64,000 nt of DNA from Anaeramoeba flamelloides (lineage: Eukaryota > Metamonada > Anaeramoebidae): contig JANTQA010000023.1 in assembly GCA_027625915.1 (NCBI GenBank), forward strand, positions 8,122,001 through 8,186,000, written 5' to 3'. Both the position numbers and the translations under genes were made by a program. The notes below the pieces were generated by a model. It saw only the letters and a list, made by a program, of their open reading frames with translations. It made no database searches and was not told the origin of the DNA. Shown piece by piece: positions 1-12,354 of the stretch; the stretch's first letter is position 1; each line of letters begins with the position of its first letter.

Positions 1-1
1 G

Positions 2-2925
2 CTTTTAGGGATCAAGTACCAGGGCAAATCAAATAACAACAACCAAGATTATAAACAAAAAAAGCGAAGAAAAAAAGAAAAGAAACGGAGATCAAGAAGT
101 GGTAAGAGCAACCGGCACATGCATCCAAATAACGAAGAAGGATCGAGCATGAATGAAACGAGTGGTGATAGCAATGAAAAAAAGCATCTCACGAAGAGGG
201 GCCGAAAATCAGGTAAAGGCACCAAGCACAAAAACGACAGACAAAAAACAAGTTCACGGAGGTACAACGATCGGGATCGCGATCGAACAAAAAAAGGCAA
301 AAAAAATTCACGGAATAACAACAAAAAAAGGATCAAGCGAAGGAATGCCTCTTCGTCAAATGATAAGGAAACCAGCACATCAGAAATTTCATCGAGTGGT
401 GACAATAATAACACTAACAATAGTAATAGTAATAATCATCAAAATAGCAATGATCAGAATCCCAAAGGAAACGAAAATGAAAAAGATTTAATTGAAAGGA
501 AGAAGAAAAAAAAAAAAAAAAAGAAGAAGAAGAAGAAGAAGAGGAACGGCTATGATGCTACAGATGATAATCTTGATCAAGATCTTGATGATAACGACGA
601 CGACGACGATGACGATGACGACGATGATGATGATAACGGTGATGAAAGAAATAAAAATTATAAACGAAAACGAAAATTATCAAGATATTCAAGAAATAGG
701 AAAAGCCGACACCGAAAGAAAACAAGATCAAATAAAAAAAAAAATAGAATGAATGAGAATTCTAATGACGATAGTGACGGCGACGACGACGACGGTGGTT
801 ACGACAACGACAATGACGATGACGATAATATTAATGAAGAAGAGGATTTTGAATATAAGCCAAAAGAAAAAAGCCATCATAGGCATTCAAATGAGAAATC
901 CAGGCATAAAAAGAAATACTATTCTCGCTATCGTCACCGCAAGGACCATTCGGCCTCCTCAAGTGAAAACGATGGTGATTATCAGTCATCAAAAAGAAGA
1001 AGGAAAAACCATTCCAAAAATTATCATTCAAGTTTCCTTTTGCCGAAAAAAATTAAAAAAAAAATTGATTCCCTCACATCAAAAATCACATTTACCGATT
1101 CAAATAGCTCTGATAGCCAGTCAAGTGATTTTTCGGATGATTCCGATTTTTTGGATCCAAACATGGATCCTGATATCGTTTGGACAGTAATGGAACCTTA
1201 TTTTAGAAAAATAGTGCAATCAGATCGAAAACTTTTAAAAGTTACAGTAAGTGCCACAATATTTTATCAATCTCCTTTTCCTTATCTTTATTTTTATAGT
1301 TTTTTTTTTTTTATTTTTTTTTTTAGTGATTATTCTAATAACTATACATATTGAAATTTCAATATAGTTTTTTTATTCAAAACTAAATTATTTATTGAAT
1401 GGACTTTTTTAAAAAATATCGGGGATTTTAAAAAAGTGAAAATAAATATTGTTAAAAAGAAATGATAAAAAAGTTCATAAACCAGAATAGGATTCTTTTA
1501 TGAACACTAAATAACTCTGAAAATTTTTTCAAAAAAAAATCTCGAAATTTTGGAATTTTTGAAATGCAATCACATAATAAACATTATTATACATAACAAT
1601 TTTGAAAAAGGGTTTACAACTTTATTAGATATTAATGGGAATTGCAAAAAAATGAAAATTTTCAGTAATATTTTCATCATTTTTAATTGTAAAAATTTTT
1701 GAAATTTTTATTTGACTTAGTGGAGAGATTATTTTAATCTATTTTTCTTAAATAGTCTAAAAAGAATCATATTTTTTCAATTTTAAAATAAAATCAAAAA
1801 TTTCTTTCAAAAGATATCGCTAAATTAAATTGAAAAACTGATTTTTTATCTGTTTTTGGAATATTTTTTATCATTATATTTTTAATCATTGTTTGGGTTT
1901 TAAGATATATTCCCTGTTTTTTTTTCGGCAAATTGTTTTAACATTTATTATTTTTTCTTTCTTAATCTTCAATCAAAAGTTCATTTGTAGGAACTAATTT
2001 CAATAAAAAAAATAACACAAAAATAGGTATTTTTTTCTAAGTAGGAATTTTGAAAAAGGGGTGGTGTTCAAATCTTAATGAGTTTAATAGATATCTTTTC
2101 TTAATGACATAAAATTATCTTAACTTTTGAAAAAATAATTTTTAAAAGATGCATAACTGAAATCTAATATGTAGTTTTGGCTATCTTTAATTTTCAGAAT
2201 TTATTTTTTCCTTGTAGTGTAGTGTATTAAAAAAACAATTTCTTTGCTACTTTTTTTTTAAAATGACTTGAATTATCTTCGTTATTATTTTTTACAATGT
2301 AAACTTTTTTATCACATCTTTGAAAATTAATTTAAAAAAAAATTCAATTTTTTTTTTTTTTTTTTTGATATTGAAGAGAGAGGTTTTTAACCACTCTTGC
2401 TTGAAAGAATTGGAATTTTTATTTATGAAAAAAGATTTAAAATTCTACAAAAAAAAAAGAAAAAAATCTAAAAACAAATTACAAAATTTGATCATAGAGA
2501 CCAAATTATTTGGAATTATTATTAGATCTAAAATTAATTTTGATAAAATTTTTAATATCAAGACTTGTTTAAAATTTATTTTAGAAATTATAAATTTTAT
2601 CTGAAAATGTGCTTAAGTAAATAACATTCTAAATTTATTACTTGCTCAAGAAAAAAAAAATGAAAAAAAAACAAAAAACCCTTCATAAAAGGATATAAAT
2701 CTTTCTTTTTATTCAGTAAGGATAAAAATATACAAACACAGATTTAAATTAATTCCAAAATTGAAAACTTAGAGTTTCGATAAATTAATTATTAATCTTC
2801 CTTTTTGAGAAAAAAGGAATTTGAAAAAATAAATTGGAAACATAAAACTCTTAAAAAATTAGAAATTGAATGAGATAATTATCTAACTAACCAACTAAGG
2901 TTTGGCATAATTGGAAATGCCATTA

Positions 2926-2956
<31 letters not shown>

Positions 2957-4659
2957 GATTTAAAAGATTGGATTGAAATTAAATATTTTTGTCAGTTATT
3001 TTGGGATCTGGAAAAATACAGTTAGGTTTTTTTTAATTATTGTTTTGATTAAGGAAATCTATCAATTTTCTAATCAAAACAAAAATTAAAAAAAAAACAA
3101 ATGGTGCTTTTCTTGAGGTTTTATATTTTATTTGTGAAGTGTTCTAGGTTTTTTTTACTTTTAGAAATAAAAAGAAAATTTTCCAAAATTTTGTTTTGAT
3201 TCAAAAATAAAATAAAAATTTAACTACAAAAAATATAATAAAATGATATTGATCAACTTCAATCTTCAAACTTTCAAATATTAATTTTTTTTTAATTCAG
3301 AAATCCATATTTTACTATTTTTTTTTCATAGACTAGGCAATTCCATATCAAACAATAAAAATCTTCAATGATATCTAAATTATTTATTTTTTTTTTGATA
3401 AATCTCAATTTTGTGATTTATTTTTATTCATAGCATAAAGTATCTATTTTAAGAATTTGTAAAAGTTCAAATCTTTTAAACAATAATAATATTTTTAATA
3501 TAATTAATAAACAAGATTCAACATCTTTATTAGCCATCTAGTAAATGATAATAATAAATTTGAATCTTTAAAAAAACTTTCCGAATAAAAGTTTAGGAAT
3601 TCAAATAAATAAAAGGAGCTAAACACTCCGCCTATCTGTAGCAATACAAAAAAATAAAAATAAATTATACTTTTTGTTTCTTTTTTATAAAATTATTAAT
3701 TAAGAATTTAAATACATTTTTATTTTTCCGATTTTAATTATATATATATATATCATTATTAATTAAAAATATAATAGGAAGTTGAAAATGATGGATTAAA
3801 CCAAATTCCATCACTGGGAAAACATTATAAGGAAGTTGGAATAAATCATAATTTAAATTCAAAAAAAAGTACAAAAAAAAAATTAAGTTTATCAATTCCT
3901 AAAAATTCCAGAAAGGAATTACAAGAAATTAAAAGGAATTCAAAAGACAAAAAGATTTCACAAAATAATAAATATCAAGAAAGTCGAAATTTTGATGGGT
4001 TAATTAAAAGACATAATGCAATTCAAGATTTGGGATTCCCAATCCATCAAAGCTTTCAACAAGAACATGATTTATTACATCGTGTTTTGGGTTCAACAAT
4101 CGAATTAATTTCAAATGGCGAGCGTGACATGCGTGGTAACAATGGAGATGAAAATGATGATGATGATGATGATGATAATTCGAATAGTGATATTGAAAAT
4201 AATACAAAATATAACAATAGGATAATTAAAATGGAGAATTCAAAAAAGACAATTTTGGATCGTGAAAGAGGATTGGGAGGAAGAAACACATCTTTCCATA
4301 CAACAGCAGCAAAGGGTTTAGGGGCGAGAACACCTGCGATTAATTTAACTGAAAAGGCAAAAATTGAATTACAATTTGTTGGGTTGCTTGAATTTAAAAA
4401 GGATATTAATCTTTCAAACCGCGAAGATGATGAAGTTTGTAGAAGAATACGTGAGTTATCTTCACTATTCAAAAGAATTGTTAAAAAAAATAATGAAACA
4501 AAAATTTGGCTGAAGCAAAGAGTTTATAAAATTACCAGGGAAGATAATTTAAGAAAAAAAAGAATGAGCAAGCATAAAGTAAATGAAAAAGAATATAAAG
4601 ATTGGGTAAAAAAAATTCAAAAGGAAATGAAAAAAAGTAAAAAAGATATTGAGAATTAA
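2..4659 (+). CDS. ADA3: ADA3/TADA3-like subunit of the SAGA/ADA histone acetyltransferase complex (5' partial, two exons seen)
   Basis: Exon A is open from the left edge to 1246, so the gene begins outside the window. Exon B is 3778-4659 and ends in TAA. The join is GTAAGT at 1247 to ATAATAG at 3777, phase 0, removing 2531 bp. Exon A encodes a highly charged stretch with Lys, Asp and Ser runs and ends with a WTVMEPYF motif. Exon B opens with IPSLGKHYKEV, which closely resembles the IPPLGKHYS motif of animal ADA3, then a HDLLHRVLGSTIELI segment, then the C-terminal ADA3 domain (TEKAKIELQFVGLLE, EDDEVCRRIRELSSLFKR) and a basic tail. ADA3 is an adaptor that bridges GCN5 and ADA2 to activators in the nucleus. 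Seen: motifs, splice signals and matching phase. Known: family role. Inferred: that both exons form one mRNA. The low-complexity N-terminus is much longer than in animal ADA3. Confidence 0.85.
1247..3777 (+). other. Long intron of the ADA3 gene
   Basis: A 2531-bp AT-rich intron with GTAAGT donor and TATAATAG acceptor. It holds several long T runs, a hairpin-rich block at about 3020-3225 belonging to the dispersed array family, and a dinucleotide TA run just before the acceptor. Short reading frames inside it, such as 2320-2604, look like AT-rich noise. A second possible acceptor after a T-rich tract ends at 1326 and would give an 80-bp intron, but it leads straight to a TGA stop. Confidence 0.75.
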
Positions 4660-6743
4660 ATTATTTTCAAAATGGTATATATATAGTTTTTTCTTTTATT
4701 TTGTTTTGAAAAACTCATTTAAATAATATTTTTTTATATTTATTTTTATTTTTTGTTTTCAATTTTAATTGCAGGAATTCATTTTGAATTGTTTGTTCAA
4801 TTATTAATAAGAATTTTGAAATTAAGGGATCTGACTTTCACAGCAACATGGCAAAATATTAAAATATGTTATTGGTGATATAATGTACTTATTTGTTTTA
4901 GATATGCAAAGTGTCAAAAAATTATGAGCTAATAAGAAATACATAAAAGAAAATTTTTTCCAAGATCAATTTTTTTTCCATTTTTTATGAAAAAAAAACC
5001 ATTAAATTGATATTATTTTTTATATTATAAAAAGTTTTTACTCTGTTTATGGTTGTTTTAATTCACTATTGCATAAATAGTCTTTATTGTAATAAATATT
5101 AATGTAAAGATTTTTTTCTTTTTTATAATAATTCTTTTGGTTAAAGAACACATAATCGTTTTATTGATTCAACATATTGAAAAATATTAGTATTATTTTA
5201 ATAACAAGGATAGTTTTGATCATTAAAGATTTAAAACGATTTAAAAATTTTATAAAAATTGTGTTTTTGTTTTCAAAGATGAAATTTGATTTTTCAAAAT
5301 ATAATTTTCTTGGAGATTTGGGAATTTAGTAATTTTATCCTCACAAATTCATAATCCTTTTTTTTTATATACCAAAAATAATTTAAATTGATTTCCATAA
5401 ATTGTTGAATAAAGAACAAAAAATTTGTTCAAGTAATTATTCAAAATTTTTTTTTGTAATTTTTTCTATTTTTTGAAAACAAGAAAACAACTTTTTTACA
5501 ACATTACAGAAGAATTCATTTTTACTAAATATGTCTGAACGCAATAGATACCTTTTTGTTAAAATTCTATCAAATTTGTATTTATTTAATCACATATCAT
5601 AGCATTTTATCTACCGAGAAAGAATTTTTTTAAATAATTATCAGAAACACAAGAGTATAAACTGTTTTTGTTTCAACTTTCAATATTTACACTTTTGAAG
5701 GTTAATATTGGTGTCATTTAATAGAAAAATCACAGAAAATTAGTTGATAGTATCTAATCTATTGATCAATCAATTTTTGTTGGTGAAATTTCAAAAAAAT
5801 TACTAATACACAATTTTGACGTTCTTTCTTACTTTTTCCATTTTTCACAATTCGATTTTTATTTTTACATTTTATATTTTTTTCTTTTATTGGATAAAAA
5901 GATCATATAAAAAATTATTTATACTAATTAAGTTAAACTGAAATTAATCTTAAGTTTGTAAAAATACAATAAATTCCGAGTTTTTTTTTGCCTCTTTTTG
6001 ATTTTGTATCTGTATTCAAATTTTTGAATGGGGCAAGTATTGTATTTTATTATCTAACTTTTCGAATAGGCTCCCTCAGAAAACTAACTATGATTTATTC
6101 TCTTTTCTTTTATATTGTAATCCAATAACAAAATCTATTGGGATAAAATTTAATCTTGACAATTGAAATGAAAGTTTCCAAAATTGAAAAATAATAATAA
6201 TGGAATTTATTCTTTGTAAAAATAGTATCAAATTTGTTTATTAAATCTACCTTGTGTTTATTTTGTCAATTCTTCTTGTATATAAAATAAACTTTTCTTT
6301 TTATATCAAAAAAGAAAAGAAGTTAAAATATTTAATTTTTAGATTTTGTATATAAAAAAAAAAATCGTATTCAATAATTTTCTTTTTAATCATATTTTTA
6401 AAAAACAATATTAACTTTTTACTGTTATACAACAAACTTTGAAGATTATTTTTTCCAATTTTTATAAATTAAATTTTACTCAGAGTTAATAAATATCTTA
6501 AAAAGTTTTCCACAAGATAAAATAAAAAATATTTTTTGTTATTCTTTGAAAAAAAAATAATGTTAAAATTTAAACAAAAAGTACATTTATATTATTGGAG
6601 GCGTCTCCATACAGATAAAAAAATAAAATGAATAAATAAAAATAAAAGTAATTTTTATTATTTTACATTTCCAAAATATGGATTTTCTGGAATTATACAA
6701 TAAATATATAGAAATATTTAGTTTTTCAAAGAAAAAGTAAAAT
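4660..6743. other. Convergent intergenic region between ADA3 and the BEACH gene
   Basis: Two kilobases of AT-rich sequence between the 3' ends of two converging genes. No coding segment was recognised. About 5640-5830 is a degraded piece of dispersed repeat D: the TAGTATCTAATC block and what follows it match 17440-17560. The rest presumably holds both 3' UTRs. Confidence 0.6.
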
Positions 6744-9700
6744 TTATTTATGAAGTTTTAATTTAACTACTTCTTCTTCGTTAAAGGTTTCAATTTTTAA
6801 TAAGAAAATATTACCATTTTCATCGCCAACATATAATTTCTGGCCATCCAAACTCATTTCGAGGGAAGTAATTTTACAATTTGAAACCGGTGTTTTAAAT
6901 AGTGAAACCAAATTTCTTTTAATCTTTTTCAAATTATTTTTTTTCTTTGAATTTAATTTTGGTGTATTTGGGGTATTTATATCAACATTTTTATTTTGAT
7001 CATCATTGTCATTGCCATTATTACTATTATTATTATTATTATTATCGTCATCATTTTTACCATTATTTTTATTCTCATTTATTCCATTATTAATTTTTTC
7101 CAGATTCAAACTTGGAAGTGATTTTAATGGAATTTCTGAATTAATTTGTGTTTCTAAATCAAAATCTAAACTAGCTGTTTTTTTCAAAATTACTTTCTTT
7201 TTTTTTTTGAAAAAATTCACATTTTCACTCTTTATTCTTTCCATATCCTTAAAATTATTCTTAAAAGTTTTATTTTTATTTGAGTTACCCATATTATTAT
7301 TTATTTTTATTATTTGATTTTTGATCTTCCAGAATTGAATATATCCATTGTTGTGTCCAGTGATATAACCTTCATCTTCAAAGGAAAAATCGAAATAAAG
7401 AATTGACATTGCTGTGATTTTATTTTGATTTTGATTAAAGGCAATTCGATTTTTTGAAATTAAGGAAGCATTAATTGTATAAATATTAAAATTAATGGAA
7501 TCTGTAATGAAAATCTCGCCTGTTAATTTGCTAATTAAAATATTTGTTATTGGGCTTTCACTGAAATTGATTTGATTCAAATAATGGTAATTATTTTTAT
7601 CCCAAATAATGCATGTTCCGTTATCAAACCCTGCAATTATTATTCCAAAGTAACTAGATATCTTCAGGGCGGTAACTGAATTACAATTAGTTTGGAATCT
7701 TTTTGTTAAAATGATGTTATTAATTCTCCTTCCTTGCTTCCAATAAATCCTCCATAGGGAAATTGATCCGCCATTATCACCACAAATTAGGAATAAATTA
7801 TCCTCATCTAAATGGCAGCATGTTATTTTTTCAGGGCTAGGGTCTGCTAAAGTTGAGACAACTTTTGAATTTTCAAGATTAAAGACGATTCGAATTGTGT
7901 TATCTAAATATCCCCAATTGATGCAAAGCCCATAGCATTGGGTGATCAATAGGGAATTTTTCTTACAATAGGATATTTTACCTTCAATGATTTTTAAATC
8001 ATCGATTGGGAAAGGGCGATTATACAAAAATTCTTTTTTAATTTTTGAGTAGTTTGATTTATTAAATATATTTAATTGTTCAAATTTGTCTCTTTTGGTT
8101 TTGATTTTTTTTAAATTCTTTTTTGGGTGTGCCTTTTTCTTAAATAATTGCCTTGGGCATTGTCCAAAATTCGAAACCTGGCTAAACAATTGCTGGCGAT
8201 CCTTTTCATCAATGGAGCATTTGAGTCTTTTTTCAATTTCTTGTTGATAGGTTAAATAATAAAAGACATTTATTGCCTTTTCCGCCTCAACACCATATTG
8301 CTTATAACCAAAAATTAAATCTATCCATTCGTGCAAATGCTCGCTTACGTAATCGCTCTCTAAAGCGTGTCTGTGCATTTTTATGAATTCATAAGGATCG
8401 TTATAACACCAATTTGGCAATTGGACATGATCAACAAAGCTCTTATCGGATTTTTTTTTACCGAAGCAATAACTGTTCACATTTTGCAAAAATTCTGGCA
8501 AATAATAAAATTCGGGTATCAGTTCTCGGAAATCAGAACTGCTTCCGGCGATTGCAGATTGGTAACTGCTTCGAATTGATTGGAAAATCCGATCGGGATT
8601 ATCAAATGTTTTATCATGGAAATCAAGATTCGCGCTGGTAAAGGGCTCCAATCTTAATAAATAATGCAAGACAATACCTGCACTTGAATAATGGCTTCCG
8701 TAGTGGAAGGCCGGTATTTCTGGGTTTGGCCAATTTTCGAACCTTTGTTCAAAACTTTCTTCACATTTTAGCTTTTGGATTCCAATCGGCTTTGATAGGT
8801 CCCTATAATTATTCTTGTCGTTTAAATCCAATTTTTTACTTGAGTAATTTTTCAAAACCCAAGGAAATACTGGGTATTGGCTAATATCGTTATAAGACCG
8901 ACCTGAAATGTTATTTAAAAAAATTAAATATTCAAAATTTGAAATTTTTCCTTCCAGCCATTGATTCTTTTCAGAGACCGTTTCTTTTGTATTGTTATAA
9001 TTAAAATTATTGTTAAGACCGCCACTTTTATTATTGTTGGTCATAGTAAAATCTCCAAAGAAATCATCCAATTCTTCATATAAATTTGGTGTTTCAATCA
9101 ATGTCTTTTGGTGGTTTTCAAAATAATTTTTGATTAATATATTTATATTATCAAGTATCTCTTTGATTTGTTGGTTTTTCAAGACAACAAAATATGATTT
9201 GCCATTTTTCAAAAAGATTTCAATAGAATCATTTTGAACACATTGTCTTTTTCTTTTCAATATTTCTTTGATCTCGTTATAATTAAAACTAATTGTTTTA
9301 ATTTTATTAAAATCTTTTTTATTTAGTCTATATATCTTTTGATGTTTAGGAACTTCCTCGATTTTAAATTTATTTTCAAACATTTTAAAGAATTCATCTT
9401 GCTTTTCTTTCTTTTTCGTATTATTATTATTGTTGTTGTTATTATTATTACTATTATTATTATTATTTATTTTTATTTTTATATCATTATTTTTATTGTT
9501 ATTATTTTTATTATTGTTGATAATTAAATTATTATTTTGATTATTTATGTCATTAATTTTTATGACTTTGCCATTAATTAATTTTAAACAATTAATTAAA
9601 TAAATTTTTTTTTTACCCAAAATTAATATACCTCTAATACAATTTATATTTTTAATCCAAAAGCAGCTATATTTTAACAAAATTTCATCATCATTATCGA

Positions 9701-10867
9701 TTAATTTAATAAATTGTGGATAATTATATTTTTTATGACAATTGTCTCTTTTTTCTAAAACATCAAAACTAATATAAGATTCAGAAAATGAAACTTGATT
9801 TTTGTTAATTTTTTTAAGTGATCGGTTTTTTTTTGGATTTGTTAGCTTTTTTAATCGTAATAATTTTGATTTTTTTTTCTTTGGTTCCATTATTTTTTTT
9901 TTCAGATTTAATTTCTTTTCATTTATATTGTCATTATTTCGATAAAATTTCGAAATCTTTTTTCTCATTTTAAATCTATTTTCATAATTATTACATTTCC
10001 AATTTGAATTCTCTGTCTTAAAATTTATCCAAAATTTTAAATTATGATCAATAGTTTTTTTATATTGGTCCCATTTGTTTAAAATTTTGGAATCGTTTTC
10101 CCTTTTATATTCATTTAATCTTTTTTTCTTTTTGTTAATTTTTAATAATTCTAATTCCAATGATTTTTTCCTTTCATTAAATAATTTTATTTGTAATTTT
10201 TCTTCTTCGATCTCTTTATTTTTCAATTTGAAATTTAAATTATTAGTCATGTGCTTTAGTTTAATTTCAAAATTACTTTTTTTTCTTGATTCTTCATCTT
10301 TAATTTGCATATATATTTTTGATAAACTTTCAAATAATGTTATCCAAAATTGCTTTTCAAACCAACGTTTAAATTGATTTATAAAGTTTTCTGATTCTCT
10401 ACTATCTAAAATTATAAAATCTAATTCATTTTCTTCAAAATTAGTGAATTTTGCAAAAATGTTTTGCATTTGATAGGGGATTTTATCAATTAAATATAAA
10501 AATAATTTCTTTGATAATTTAAATATTTTTTCTTCGCTTTGGTTATATTTTAATTTTTTATATAAATGGAACAATAATAATTTTAAAAAATTTTCATTAT
10601 TATTTTTTATTGAAAAAATTATTTCTTTATTTTTTCTAATTAAATTAATTGTTTTTATATATTTTATTTCAAAATTTCCAAAAATGTCAAATAGTGAAAT
10701 AATTATTTCATTGCTAATTTTGTAGAGTTTCTTAATAAAATAATTTCTATCTATTTCTTTTCTTTCTTTCTTTGTGTTTTTTTTTTCATTATTTTCACTT
10801 TCATTATTTTCATTACCATTATTGTTTTTTTCAATATTTTTATTTTCAGTATTTTGATTATTATAAC

Positions 10868-10922
<55 letters not shown>

Positions 10923-12292
10923 GTTGTTGTTGTTGCTGCTGCTGCTGTTATTATTATTATTATTATTATTATTATCATTGTTATTGTTATTATTATTATT
11001 GTTACTGTTGTTATCTTTATTTGGGTTTTTATTTAATTGGATGTTATTTTTTAAATTTTTTAATTCGATATTTATTATAAATAAATAAAATTTTAAATAT
11101 GAAATATAATAATTAATTTTATTTGAATTTAGAATTAATTGGATATTTTTAAAAAATTGAAGAATATTATTAAAAAATATTTCATTTTTGTTTAATAGTA
11201 TTGAATAATTCTTCCAATTTTTTTGAAATAATTCAAAAATCTTTAAAACGAATAATTCTAAAAAGTTTTGAAAATTGATTTGGTTTAGTGTTTTTAAATT
11301 AAATACAAATATTTGATAAAAAAATAATTCAAAATTATTATCATAAATTATGGAATTTAAAAAGATTTTTAACAATAATTTAAAAATGATTTTTGAATAA
11401 ATATTTTGAAATATAAACAAGTTGATATTATTATTATTTTTTAAATTATTATTTAAAAAAAAAATGTTTTTCTGTTTAAGATTATTTTTTACATTGATTA
11501 AATTTAATTCTAAATCATCTTTGGAACTCATTGTCTCATTATTTTTATTATATATTGAAAACGATGTACTATTTATTGAAAAAATTGGTATATTTATCAA
11601 TTCATTATAGTTAAAAATAATATTTAATATTAATTTTAAATATTTTAAAGAGAAATTGAATTTTTTAATATACTTGGTTAAATTTAATCTTTTTTTTTTC
11701 CATAGTAATTGTAAAATTTCAATTAAAAATAATTTTTTTTCTTTTTTAATTTGAGTTAATTTAATCAATTGAAATAATGGTATTAATATTTCAAAAGAAT
11801 AAATCATTTTATAATTATTTTTTTCTTGAATTTCATTTATTTCATGATGAAAATATTTATTAATTTCCTTTATTTCTATTGGTCTATTTAACATTAGAAC
11901 TTTTCCAAATAATAAATTTAATAAATAAACATAAACTTCATTTATATTATAAAATGGTAATATTAATGAACTTAAAGTATAAAACCCATTATTATTTAAA
12001 AATTCATTATAGAAAATTTTATTTAAAATTAATTGATTAACAAATAATTTGAAAATTTTTTAAAAATATTTCTTTTATTAAATTGTTTTGAAAAAGGTTA
12101 TAAAACCATTTTATTTTTAAATAATTAATTAAATAATTTGTTTTTTTTACTAATATTGTTATTATTTTTATTATTTTTTATTATCATTTTCATCATCATT
12201 ATTATTAATATTATTATCAGTGTTATTATTATTATTATCATTTTTACTATTAGTGTAATTATCATTACCATTATTCTCATTGATATTATTAC

Positions 12293-12354
<62 letters not shown>

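Noticed and set aside
2320-2604. 94-codon Lys/Ile-rich frame in the ADA3 intron
   Set aside because: Starts at a TTG, has plain AT-driven composition and sits in a well-supported intron.
10751-11080. Long frames of poly-Ile, poly-Tyr/Cys and poly-Val across the AAT tract
   Set aside because: Other-frame readings of the trinucleotide run that codes Asn in the BEACH gene.
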